Position numbers and translations under genes: made by a program
The notes under the pieces: generated by a model
What the model was told of the DNA's origin: nothing
The model's database searches: none
What the model saw: only the letters and a program-made list of their open reading frames with translations
Origin: Oxytricha trifallax
Taxonomy: Eukaryota > Ciliophora > Spirotrichea > Sporadotrichida > Oxytrichidae
Direction of reading: 5' to 3'
NCBI GenBank assembly: GCA_000711775.1
Contig: ARYC01017224.1
Span: 26,442 to 90,441, forward strand
DNA length: 64,000 nt
Part shown: positions 11,640 through 22,671 of the stretch, piece by piece
Position numbering within the stretch: the stretch's first letter is position 1
How the letters are laid out: every line of letters begins with the position of its first letter

Positions 11640-12665
11640 TGCGAGATAATAATTACAAGCATCTGAGGTCTATATAAGACGAAGAGTGTAGAGATTTAGT
11701 ATTTAACTGCGATATTGATGCGATATAAAAATGAATTAGTAAAACCAGTACTTATCTACAAGTATATTAAACATCTGTCAAAGCGAAGACTATTAGCTCT
11801 ATCTCTTACTGCTTGAAAGCTGTATAATTAAAGCAAAAATAGCTGAATTATTAGCCAAGGAGGAATTAAGTTATCTAAACGTTTAATGGAGAAAAAAACT
11901 CTTTATTATATTGGGCTCATTTCTCTCTCGGCCAACGAGCTTCAATGTTTCACCGCCAGTTCCTTAAGTTGAAGATCCCTGTATAATCTGTTGCTGACTT
12001 TAATTAACGAAATGATTTCACTTATAAAAGTATGAATCGTACCAAGAGAGCAATTGATTTATTCACTCGGTCATTAAACAACAGCGATATTAATTACTTT
12101 TATGATAAAATGAAGAAAGCTTATTGAAAAATATTAAGTTTATGCATACTGACGATACAGTAATTTGCCTTTAATACTTTAATCTATAAAACTTTGTATA
12201 AGAGACTTAGAAGTATATTACTAGAATAAATTAAGGTATAAGCGATGGCAATTCTTGAAGATATTTGAGAGGATGCTGGTTCATAATCATTAATTATTCA
12301 TCCTCATTCTATTAAGACAGAGCAGTACATAGATCTGAGAGCAGCTGAGAGATAAGACAAAAGAAACTAAGAAGAGTTATGAACAACTTAGGATTGCGGC
12401 AGTGTTCAATGAACCATACAACCCATAGTTTAATGGTATTAAATTATAATGGGGTATATTAAAAGGTCATTACAAGAAACTGCTTTTCTACTATTTGATA
12501 CATGACGTACCTATCGATAAAGTCAATTTTATTAAATTTTGCGAAGAGAGTGATATTTAGTCAGCTAAGTGTGTTAAAGAAGGGAAAGTAAATGTATATA
12601 AATAGTTATAAAGTTAAGTTAGCTAAGTGTGTTAAAGAAAGGAAAGTAAATGTATATAAATAGTT
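11640..12665 (+). pseudogene. Divergent TBE transposase remnant
   Basis: Fragments align by eye with the transposases of copies A-C: YWAHFSLGQRASMFHRQF (compare YWAHFPLDQRAVMFHRRF) and, further on, a match to AILAGISEDSG and HPRSIK. The frame is broken in several places. The 3' end carries a tandem duplication of about 60 bp (12562-12680) encoding the C-terminal CVKEGKVNVYK. It is a relic of an older TBE lineage. Confidence 0.65.
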
Positions 12666-12680
12666 ATAAAGTTAAGTTAA
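12562..12680. repeat. Tandem duplication, two units of about 60 bp
   Basis: The block GCTAAGTGTGTTAAAGAA followed by GGAAAGTAAATG and TATATAAATAGTTATAAAG is present twice back to back, differing at one or two positions. It covers the 3' end of the transposase remnant, so it arose after or during decay. Confidence 0.75.
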
Positions 12681-14049
12681 TAAATAAATAAGTAACAATT
12701 AAATTTTTTTCAAGAGAACTAAATTTTCTTTCTATTCAATTATATTCTCTTGCTGAGCTCCAGCATTATGATCATTGACTTTGACTTCATAATTTGTCTT
12801 GACCATCGCAATAGTGAAGTTTATTCTGTTACTTTATAAGAAAAATGCCAATTCAAGTTTTATTTAAAGAGTTAAGCTTCAAATTTTACTTGAAATATTA
12901 GGATGCTTTTCAATTCTGATAGGCAGCTTGCACTAATCTTAATGCCTTGTTTGCTCTTGTCTTCTGAAGGGATGCTATAACTTTTCTTATGAGATTTTTA
13001 TTAGTTTCTTTCAAGTAATTACATTAGATTTTTTGCAACAATGCCATGGAAAAAGTTTCTTTCAGCCAATTATTAGACAGGTAAATCCTAGTAGGGTAGG
13101 CAGGTAGTACGAAACATCTTGGTGATTAATTGCATAGTCATTTAGATTCATCACCGAGATTTCAGAATAGTTTGGAATCTAAGAAACTTTATTTTTCTTA
13201 AGGTTTCAGCTTTCTCTCCACAGAATATAGCTTATTGAAATGAGATTTAAGTGCCTTACATTATTTTCAAAACAAACAAAATTCATAAGCAAGACTACTT
13301 AATTTAGTTTCATAACCTTACCGCACCAGGTAGTGGTGATATTCCTCTTTTCTTTTAACTTTTGAATAAATTCTTAAGGTGTACTCTTTTAAATTAATCA
13401 ATCATTGAGTCCATATTGTTCACAAATCTAAGAATTAATATTCAAATTTAGTTTATTGATTCCAATTATATACCTCTACAAACTTACTATTTATTATGGA
13501 CATCCCTGCCTTAGGAGTAAACCTATTTGAAGGATATGGAAAATTTTTTGAGAATTGGTTTCAAAGTAAAGAGATTTATATCTAATCTACTATTATATTT
13601 TCATAATTTAAAATTTAATTGGACCGTACTTTATAAATAGCAGATCATAAAATGCTATTGCTTATTTTAGAGCTTTAATTAAATCTAGTACTAAATTAGG
13701 AGCAACTCTAATTTTAAACACATAATACCTCCTAAAGCAGTATGAACTTAATTAGATGTTCCTCCGAAATTGGTTGTACTCTTATTTACTTATTATTTAA
13801 TGAAAAAATGGTTAATCTGAACTATATTTAGTGTTATATGCACTCTTTGAACTCATTTTTATTCTCTTAAGACTCTAATTTTTAAATTTAGACTTTTAAA
13901 CTTGCAAAGCTCTCATATAAGCTCTCAGTTATAGAGGCAGCTTAATAATTAAAGATTCAAAATTAATTTTTCGCAAAATTTTAACAAAACAACATCACTT
14001 TCATCAAACTAAATGAGAATAACCTTTGGTAGCAATAAAAGTGTGAAAG

Positions 14050-15050
14050 CTATGAGATGAACTATAATAAGGAAATACCAGAGCTATCACTTGAGGTCTC
14101 TTATTAACATTGAATTTAATAATAGAAAATTAATAGCAAACAAGTGTTTGAGACTCAGACAGCAGAAAAAAGTTACAAATGAAATATCAATGCAAGCGGA
14201 GGAAGTTGAAAGTATTTTATTGTGAAAAAAGTGAAAGAGACTTCACCCATAAATCTAGCTGGTAAATATATTTTTGAATATCCATAAGAAATCAAAGCCA
14301 ATTATAAGCTTATAGCATGAAAAAGTTGATGGGAATTACGATTGCTTTGAATACCAAAAGCAGTACTCTTAATTAAGAGACTTAAAAAGATATCTTTTAA
14401 ACCCCACAAAGAAGATTTAGATGTTGCAGATTATGACCTCAACTCAAGTTTCTCAAAAAAGAAAAGTAAAATAATCTCTTTAAGGAGAGGAACTTTAATT
14501 AGCAAGTGAATCAAAATATGTGAGGGAAGACTCACAACTTCTTAGTATCAGAGATCACTAAAATCTATATTAAGAATAAATTCAAGAAAATTCCAGGACT
14601 TGCATAAATTAATTTAGATACTTCACTCTAAAGCAATTTAATTATGAATAGGACTCGTTTGACAAGAGGGTTATCAAGGATCACCAGTATGATTACAAAA
14701 AAAGTCCAATAAACTATCTCTTGGGTGATGATAAGTATTAAATGGAGTATACTAATGAGTATTAAGTACTCACTCAGGCAAAGTTTAAATACCGTAAATA
14801 CTTAATATAGCTGCTGTTCCACATGCCAAAGTTCATGTATCTTATCAGGATTTGCTCTTTGAAATGACACTCTGAGATTTCATAATTGATTTAAAAAATC
14901 ATAGATTACTTGCATTAATTTCAATATAAACAATACATGGTATCATGGAGCTTCGCAATTTAGGCTATGTGCACAAAGATATTAAGCCAGATAAATAGTT
15001 TTGAACTTCTTACATGTAAGAGTTACAATAATTTTATTCAGCAGGGATCT
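14050..15050 (+). pseudogene. Divergent TBE kinase remnant
   Basis: A short stretch, LRNLGYVHKDIKP, matches the TBE kinase catalytic loop (LGYVHRDLKPEN) but with HKD instead of HRD. Homology ends a few codons later and the C-lobe is absent. The upstream 900 bp are AT-rich and frameshifted, with only sporadic similarity to the zinc-finger half. Confidence 0.5.
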
Positions 15051-15075
15051 AAGGGTGGAATTATCAATAAAAATC

Positions 15076-15453
15076 TCAAAACCCCTTAATGAGTTTTATA
15101 TTTGTTTCGATTAATGAGGGTTATGTTCAATTTGAGGGTTATTTCGAGTTAGGAAGCGTGACTTTAATTTTAGTTATGAAAATATGAAAGTTTTATCTGA
15201 TCAAATGTTTAAATAATCTGCTAATATGTTTTCATATTTAAATCCATGTTGTAGCATTTTTATTTGAAAAAGATAAGTAAAGAGACATTTTATTTTATTT
15301 TAGAATTTGTTCATAAATTATCACTTTTATGATTATTTTTATGAAATTTTATGATTGCAACATTTCATTAAATTGGCATCTATGCACAATTATTTTTGTT
15401 GTTTATAAATGTATGTTTTCAAATTAATTCAACTTCTTCATTTCTTATACATT
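15076..15453. mobile_element. Solo TBE-like terminus and spacer
   Basis: CAAAACCCCTTAATGAG at 15076 is a left-oriented TBE-like end. Roughly 340 bp of AT-rich sequence without genes then separate it from copy B. It may be the start of an element interrupted by copy B, or a remnant left after deletion. Confidence 0.45.
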
Positions 15454-15593
15454 AAATACCCCAAAACCCCTTAGTGAGGTTTATATGTGCTTTGTTTTGT
15501 AGGGCATAGCTGGGGTCTTATTGGGGTTTAGTAGACATAATGCAGGTTTTATCTGAATTTAATGAATATTTAATGAGTATTAGTGTTATAAAT

Positions 15594-17037
15594 TCAAACA
15601 AATTTTATCTTTTTATCTTTATTGTATCTTTTGAACTATGCTCTCTCTAGTGGGTAAAGGATATCATCTAATGTTTATCGAGGATGGTTTGGAGCTTTCA
15701 TGATTATAATCTCTACTTTGCTTTTAATTTCTTTGCAGTTATCTTCTTTCTTTATGTGTTTCTAAGCCAAACTTATTGATTGCTTTTCATGTTAAGTACC
15801 AAAGTAAGACATACTTTCGATATCACTTTCTAATATTATTGCAGCTACTGTCAAAAAATCCCATTAGACAGAACCATTTGTCGACTTCTCTCTTATTGGG
15901 AAGTATCCGGGAGTCAAAAGTACCTATGCTAAAGTAATTATATCTTATCTTAAAGCTCTATTGAAATTGTTTACAACTACTTCTAATGGGCAGAGATTCA
16001 GCATTACATTTTCAGGCTTCAAATCTCTATGAACATACCCAAGGGCATGCAACTCCTTGACACCCTTTATCATATCTGAAAGTATATCTTTTAAATCATC
16101 GGGGTATCGATTATGATAGAGATAGTTTCTCAGAGTCATTTCAAATTTCTTAAGTCTTAGTGCGATAAAACCATAGCTTAATATGACACCATCTATCTTA
16201 AGCAAATTCTTGAAATCTTTTCTTTAGGCCTTTCTAAGGACCATGTATTAATTAGCAAACTCGTTCCAATATTGTTGGTTCTTAAAAAGATAACTGAAAG
16301 GATACACCTTGTATGCATACTCATCAACTACTATAAGCTTTGCTTTTGTTGGCACGCTTATATTCAAGTAGTTTTCAATACAAGTGCTGAGATCAACTGC
16401 ATTTAATGCGATATATTCATATCTTTCGCTTAGAAGCATGCTGAAATTGTATTGCCTACTGGTTGGTTCATCGATTCAAATCGCTTCTTCCTCTTGTGTT
16501 TCTCCTGCTGCTCTCTCTATTTTTCAAGAGTATTAGATTTTCTTTCAGCTGGTACTAGTTTTTTAGTCTCTTAATCTTAAATCAAGAACTCGCTGAGGTG
16601 ATGCTTTTGCATATGCCTTTTAACTTTAGCTGAGTGAGTATAAGACTTCATACAAGATGTGCATTAATACCTTCCATCCACTATTTCATTCTTGAAATAG
16701 ATCTTGGCTTTGCCAGAGTGTACCTCTTTCAGGTGTCTCTTCAAGCTTTGTTCGGTTGAGAAAATATTCTAGCAGTCTTCACATTGATATGTTTTTATCT
16801 TTTCGATAGGTTGCTGTTCTTTTAGCTCCTCATCATAATCAATTTAAGTTTAAACTCCTATCTCTGCACTCTCCTTCTGGTTTAATACTTCTATGATAAA
16901 AATATCTGCTTCAAATTCAAGAGCTTTTAGCTCTACCTTCTCAACATAAATAATTTCAGGCTTTTTGTTGAGCCAAAGTTTAGCTATGATTATCCAGTTC
17001 CAAGAGAGATTGCTTTACGATTTAAGTTAGCCGCCAT
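15594..17037 (-). CDS. TBE copy B zinc-finger/kinase ORF
   Basis: Starts at ATG 17037 (MAANLNRK) and ends at TGA 15594-15596. Two C2H2 fingers are intact (the second is CTSCMKSYTHSAKVKRH), followed by a basic linker. The kinase-like domain then has a beta-3-like lysine (YKVYPFSYL), the catalytic loop HRDLKPENVMLNL and a DFG position altered to NFN. No activation-loop APE is seen; GYFP stands there instead. Family knowledge says this gene is conserved across TBEs, but its role is not known. A frame slip occurs after the NFN motif. Confidence 0.75.
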
Positions 17038-17612
17038 GTTTGAATTCAAATTTAAATTTCTTTTTTTTTTTTTTTTTTTTTATATTATAAAGGTCTAATA
17101 ACCTTACTAGTTATAGTTACTCTGTATAATACCTTCCATAGCAACAATAATGGTTGATTTTGAGGTGTAAGAGATAATATTTATACTTAGTTTAAAACTA
17201 TAAATTTTCTAATTTATGCTTAATATTCTTAATTTTGGTACCAACTTAGATAATATTCAGGTTGGTACTGGTACCAATTAGGTTTTGAACCATTTTGGAA
17301 CTTTTCCATTAAAACCTCATTAGTTTAAAACTAGGTACTAATTAAGTTTTGACTATTAAATTGGTACCAATTAAAATTAAGCAGATTTAGTACCAGTACT
17401 AATTAAAAAGAAAAAATTAGTACTAAATTAATGGAACTAAATTGATAAAAATGGAGCTTAATCTCTGCAGTCAGCTTCTGCAAATTTTCTCCACGTATCT
17501 TTGCAGGGTTGACCTCCTAAGATGCCCATATTTATTAGGAAGATTTTAAACAATAGGATCCAGAAGTCTATAAGTTATAATTTGAAATTCATTAATAGGA
17601 AGAGGAACAAAG

Positions 17613-18385
17613 ATGGAATCACTCAATGATCAAATGGAAAAGAGTCGAGGCTCAAGAAATGATATCAAGGTTCAGAAGTAAGGAAGATCTCTATCGATAC
17701 CTAACTTTACATGGTAAGATAACTTGATGACTATTTACATATTATGCAGTTGGATTATCCCTTCCAACGATGGAAGGTACCAAAATTTCATTCATGAAAG
17801 CAATACTTTGTGAGGAGAAGAAAGCTTTTAAAAATAAAGAGATTAAAATAGAAATTCCCAACTACCCTGAGATTTCGGTCACTAATCTTTATGAGGATGC
17901 CATGTAAGATGAGGAAGTGGTAGTTTACTTTCCTATTAAGAAACAACTCTATAATAAACTTTTTTTCTTTGGTGTTCTTGTAACAATAAAAAAGGAGTAT
18001 CTCAGAGAAATAATTGAAGACACAAGAAACGATATTTTATCTCTCCTGAAGACTAGAAGAAGCAAGCCATTCTAATAAGTTCTGTTTGGCTAGAGGAACT
18101 TAACAATCATCCTTATCTTTTAAGTAAGCTTTGACAAATAACTTTGGAGGAAAATCTGGCACTGGTATATATCTTATGAAAGAGCATGCTAAGGTTCATA
18201 GAGATAGAAAACAGCAGACAGTTCATTATGTTAGGATGAGACTTTATAAATATGTTTAAAAGCCAAAAGATATGAACATAGATCCAGGAGATGGAAGTAA
18301 GAGAAGAAACTTAGGGCTTATCAAGCCTCAAGAAGAAAAGAAAGAGAAGCCTAATCCTTTTTAGGGTCCATTTAATATGCGAACT
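17613..18385 (+). CDS. TBE copy B 22-kDa ORF
   Basis: Starts at ATG 17613. Exon 1 ends in YLTLHG, followed by a clear 36-nt intron (GTAAGATAACTT to ATTATGCAG). Exon 2 carries PNYPEISVTNLYEDA and lacks about 15 bp present in A and C near 17960. The final exon ends NPFQGPFNM, but the TGA of A and C is CGA here, so the protein would read on. The shifted frame near the start (an extra A after CAAATGG) argues that this copy is decayed. Confidence 0.65.
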
Positions 18386-18409
18386 GTTTCATTCATTTTA
18401 GTCTACAAT

Positions 18410-19450
18410 TCATTAATAAACATTCATTCTTCCTTTCCTTGCACATAACGTAGTCTTATCTTTGTTCACTCTCTTGCAACTGCTTTGTATTAAGTTTACT
18501 GTATCAATTGGTAAATCAAGCTTTAGATTATTCAGCAGTAGCTTCTTGAAGTAAGTCTTGATTTAACTCCTGTAAAATTTAATTCCATTAAATTATGGGC
18601 TATAAGTAATGCTGTATACAGGAGTTATGTTTAACTCTTCAAAAGCTTTCATAGACTCCTTAGTCTTATGAACTGATAAGTTATCAACAAACAAGATGCT
18701 TTCTTATTTGCTATACTTCTCTCTGATCTTATGCAAAAACTCGATGTACTATTATCGCTTAATAGAGCGAGGATGAATGACATAAGCTTCTTGACCTGAA
18801 TCTTCACTAATACCAGCTAAAATAGCGTGAGTGGCAACCTTTACTTTTAAATCATATACTTCTATATTATTATAATTTTTATACCAGGACTTATTAATGA
18901 AAGTGTTGAATGTGAAGACTGCTTCATCAGCATGTATGAACTTGATGTTATTAGTAATAGCTCTCTGCATTTAATCAAATATAAAGTTAAAATTATCACT
19001 ATAAAATGGCACTGTAAAATCAATTATTCTCTTTACTATGTTGACAGTCTTGAAAGTAATGCCATTTCTTCTATAAATATTGGCTATAGTCTAAGGAGAA
19101 ATAAGCATGTAAAACTTGTGATAAAACATGACAGCTCGTTGGTCAAGAGGAAAGTGAGCCTAATACTTTAAAGTCTTCGAGTCGCAGAGGTAGTCAATAT
19201 GGTGCTGTGAGAAATTTTATTTTCTTGCTGGATGCGTTCAAGAACCAGAATCATAATGCTAAACAGCTAGCAAGCAGTTATACCTAACAGTTGAGGCACT
19301 CTTGTGTAAGAGCTTTGCTATAGCTGCATAATTCAGCGCTGGTTTGACTAAGTCTATATTAATACTCGTACCATACCTAAGCTTAAGCAATAAATATAAA
19401 TAATTCTCATCATAACTCGACCCTATATTTCGCTAATTTCTATTTCTCAT
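18410..19450 (-). pseudogene. TBE copy B transposase
   Basis: DDE transposase with the first Asp in IHADEAVFTFNTFINKS, well preserved over 18752-18970, and further motifs HPRSIKR, LFVDNLSVHKTKE and a GIKFYR-like region where copies A and C have GIEFYW. The third catalytic acidic residue may therefore be lost. The in-frame TGA after YDSGS is shared with A and C. It converges on the 22-kDa gene. Confidence 0.75.
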
Positions 19451-19541
19451 TTTGCAAATTGGACTAATTTCTCTACTAACCCCAACTATTCCCTAAAAAT
19501 CAAAGCACTTATAAACCTCAGTTAGGGGTTTAGGAGTTTTG

Positions 19542-20333
19542 AATACATTCTTAATTCACATATTTTCATCCTATAGAAAAAGTTTGGTAGCAAAAATAAA
19601 CTTAAAATAAAAATTATGCATTAAATGAGTGGCTAAATAGAGTGATTGATATCAACAATCATGCAATAATTTAGTTCCAGAAGAAGTATTATCAATATAT
19701 CAATCTTAAAATTTTTTATTTATAATTTCTTTATAATTTTTGACACCTATTTAAAATGGATATCTTATTGAAGCCTATTCTGGAAATAGAATTGGAAAAA
19801 GTTTGCGAAAACTGTTATAAATTACAATGATTTATTTTTAATTTAGCCATATTTTCCATTAAATTAGTACTAAATTTGTTTAAATTTAATTAGTACTGGT
19901 ACTAAATCAGTTTAATTTTAATTGTTACCAATTTAATAGTACCAAAATTTAATTAGTACCTTGTTTTAAACTAATGAGGTTTTAATGTAAAAGTTCCAAA
20001 ATGGAAAAAAGCCTAATTGGTACCATGTATTTAGCAATTAAAACTTTATTAGTACCAATGAATTTAAAAAAAATGGATTCATAAGAAGAAATGTTCATCA
20101 TGTTTTAATTTGATAAGTAAAGCAAAAAATAATGCATTATCAAATTTTGCTAAAGGATATATTTCTATATATCATTTATATAGATGTAGAGATGATAAAA
20201 TATAAAAGAATAAAAATCCTAGCCTATAAAAAAAAATTGCATTGAATTTAATAAAAAAGAAACTCTAATCCCCAACATTACCTTCATCAATCAAAACAAA
20301 CATAAAAACTCATTATGAGGATTTGGGGCTTTG
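19542..20333. mobile_element. TBE remnant: control-region repeats plus a right terminus
   Basis: Bases 19859-20045 match the GGTACC/AATTA control region of intact TBEs in the opposite orientation to copy B, and 20290-20333 resemble a right terminus (ACTCATTATGAGGATTTGGGGCTTTG). Everything between, including all genes, is missing. Bases 19542-19855 show nothing recognisable. Confidence 0.6.
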
Positions 20334-20620
20334 ATTGCTTGCGAGGTTTGTGGGCACTCAAGCAACTACCAGAACAAGAGACTGGAGAGATGGAGACTTT
20401 AGTGGGATGCATAGGGATTAAGCGGCAATAAATGATATAATTAAATAAGCCTCGCAACGAAGACTATTCTACAAGGTGCGAGAAAGATTCTAAGCAAAGA
20501 ATCAAGCTTTATAAAGACAAAACCAAAGTTTCTCAATCAATGAAACAATAAGCTGACTCAATCATTATAAAACCTAAGTCAAGATCAGATATGAAAATCT
20601 TAATCGACAAAAGCCAATGA
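20334..20620 (+). pseudogene. Kinase C-lobe remnant 1
   Basis: A frame with DWRDGDFSGMHRD then shifts to one with SKQRIKLYKDKTK and DSIIIKPKSRSDM. Both resemble the remnant at 47530-47950, which in turn resembles the C-lobe of the TBE kinase (GYFP, then AIILESDM). It starts directly at the end of the TBE remnant and stops at a TGA near 20620. It is most likely debris of a divergent TBE kinase; an alternative is an MDS of a cellular kinase. Confidence 0.45.
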
Positions 20621-21045
20621 ATTTTATGTCATTCAATTTACTTTTAACTCGATAAATTTAGTATACTGGGTTAAAATTTCTTATAATATATTTCTAGCAG
20701 AATTAATAAATGATAAACTTCATTTAAAGATCAAAATTTAATGAACTAGCGGATCATTATAATTATTCGACTACATTTTCATAAAATTTAAATATTTTAA
20801 TTAGGTCATTCCTTAAATATATATTTTTATTTTATTTTATTATAACTAATAGAAATCTATTGATAATAATATCTTTTAATTTATGTGAGTAAAAATTTCT
20901 TGTTTATTTAAAAATTATAATTGATAAAATTGGTTTAAATAATAGATAGTTAATAATACTTCTGTTTTTATAGTATCAAATGTACTTCTATTTATAAAAT
21001 ATTAATATTTAATTTTTTCTCTTTATAATTATTGTTTCGAGTCTC
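20621..21045. other. AT-rich spacer
   Basis: About 420 bp with no frame or repeat seen. It contains the likely 3' flank of the Q/N-rich gene. Confidence 0.55.
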
Positions 21046-22497
21046 TCATGGTTATCTTTTAAATTGCTTTTGTTGCTGAGATTACAATTATTGGGAAATT
21101 TCGTTACGAGCGAGTTTAGCTGATTTTTTCTTACTCCTATTATTCTGGAAATAGTATGAATCCTTTTCTTCCTCATCTTCCGATTCATATTAATTCATTT
21201 TATCGCAAAGTTTATCATGCCTAGTAGATATCTTAGGCTTTTATAAATAAGCATTATCATTTTCTTCTTCAATCTTTTGGTATTTCACTTATTCTTCATT
21301 GTATTAATACAAATTAATATAAACATTAAAAATGAGCAAATGAATAAATCAACTGGGTTAGGGGCATATTCTGGGTAGTAGACGTACATAAAATTATATT
21401 ACTCCTCATTTAGAGTTAAGGGGTTTGCGAAGGGATTTGCTTGGAACATAGGATTCATTGGAACAAGCGTGAAGAATTCTTGAGCTTTTCCATTAACATA
21501 ATTAGTATTCCATTTATTTTTAGTAAAATGACTTCTTTGGTCTGTCATCTTCCTTCTTTTATGAACTCTATTTGAAAGCTTATAAATTATTCTTTTGTAC
21601 ATCATTATCATTCGTTCCTAAAACTGGGAATGCGTCCTCGGTCTTAACAATCTTTTTCTTTTCAGGAACGAAAACTGAAATGGCAGAGATAATTTATAGT
21701 AATTAAGTCATCTCTTTTGAAGGAATGTTTTTATCTAAAACCTTATTACTTGAAGTATTAGTCATGATCCTAATGATAAATTTTATAAATAACCTTAACC
21801 GACAAATTACTGCTGAGCGAACGCACCTGGCTATTGATACATAACATTTCCAAATTGATCAAACATCTATTATCCAAATTGATCAACCATTGGCATAGCG
21901 TTGTACATTTGATTCTGTTGCATTCCCCATTGTTGATTCACCTAATAATTAGTTATTAAAATGTTTTGCATAGAAATTATGATAGAGAAATGAATTCCCT
22001 TAACTGTAAATATTTTCTCTCACATCCAACTAACAAACTCATAATATAATAATTTAATGGCTATTAATATTGGTTTGGTTATTGATAGAATGGTTGCTGA
22101 TTAAAATCTTGATTACCCATACCGCCCATAAACTATCATTGTTGATTATTAAAGTAAATATCATAAAGTTAAATTTATTATTAGAAAGTAAAGTCCATCG
22201 AAATTTCTTGTTTTAAAAATATAGAATCTAGAAGATTAATTATAAAGGAAATTTCAAAATTATTTTTTAATTATTCAAAGGGAATGGTGGCATATTCATA
22301 CTTTGTGTTTAGACCATCTTTTTATATTTCTTTGCCATTATTCTATGTAAAGTAGCCATTTGTGCATTTCCTGCATTATAGTTAACTTGTATGTCACCGA
22401 ATTATTTCAAAATAATCTCGTCTTGTGTCATAAACTAAGGTTGAGTTGAGTTAGGCTCATTTTTCATTGGCTATTGCAACAAATTTTTTTCTTGCAT
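21046..22497 (-). CDS. Q/N-rich protein of unknown function, split gene
   Basis: Starts at ATG 22497 (MQEKNLLQQPMKNEPN), with HRIMAKKYKKMVQTQ next, and ends at TGA 21046-21048. The middle is rich in Gln, Asn, Met and Tyr (VNQQWGMQQNQMYNAMP, FGNVMYQQPGAFAQQ). It is followed by a charged region with FVPEKKKIVKTEDAFPVLG, the segment KMTDQRSHFTKNKWN, and an acidic/basic C-terminus (ESEDEEEKDSYYF, RSKKKSAKLARN). Interruptions near 22140-22260, 21960-22080, 21760-21790 and 21300-21340 are introns or IESs; one fits a GT-AG intron of about 34 nt. The composition suggests an RNA-binding or condensate-type protein, but no domain is recognised. A 55-bp duplicate lies at 1-55. Confidence 0.65.
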
Positions 22498-22671
22498 TTA
22501 TTAACGAAATGTATGTTAATTAGATTATTAATTATATAACAGTTAAACGAGACTTAATTATATCGATATTTATTTTAGATGTTAAAAACAAGTCTATTCA
22601 ATTAAGACTCATATTTAGAGCAAAAAAATATCATTATTATAAACTTCAATTAAATTTATAACAGTTTAAAA
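22498..22671. promoter_or_regulatory. Short divergent intergenic region
   Basis: Only 174 bp separate the start codons of two genes facing away from each other. It is very AT-rich. Such a short head-to-head spacing would fit a two-gene nanochromosome with a shared promoter, which is an inference. Confidence 0.4.

Larger units (their letters stand above)
11575..15105. mobile_element. Decayed, divergent TBE-family element
   Basis: The left end CAAAGCCCCAAAATCC followed by TCAATGAGGTTTAT resembles a TBE terminus. Order inside: transposase remnant on the plus strand (about 11640-12660), then about 900 bp that may hold a 22-kDa remnant, then a kinase remnant on the plus strand (about 14050-15050, with LGYVHKDIKP). 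The sequence is far more diverged than copies A-C. The right edge is odd: at 15076 a left-oriented terminus (CAAAACCCC then TTAATGAG) appears instead of a right-oriented one, so the end was lost or rearranged. Confidence 0.65.
15454..19541. mobile_element. TBE: TBE transposon, copy B (4088 bp)
   Basis: Same structure and gene order as copy A. The left terminus is degenerate (AAATACCCCAAAACCCC) and the right one has two changes (GGGGTTTAGGAGTTTTG). The flanks are ATT on the left and AAT on the right, so no clean target duplication remains. The internal spacer carries a poly-T run of about 21 nt near 17060. Sequence identity with A and C is high throughout. Confidence 0.9.

Noticed and set aside
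5592-19450. Calling every one-base frame slip a true pseudogene lesion
   Set aside because: Slips also occur in cellular genes (for example in A or T runs near 37940), so some may be sequencing errors; I marked decay only where larger changes or shared lesions support it.
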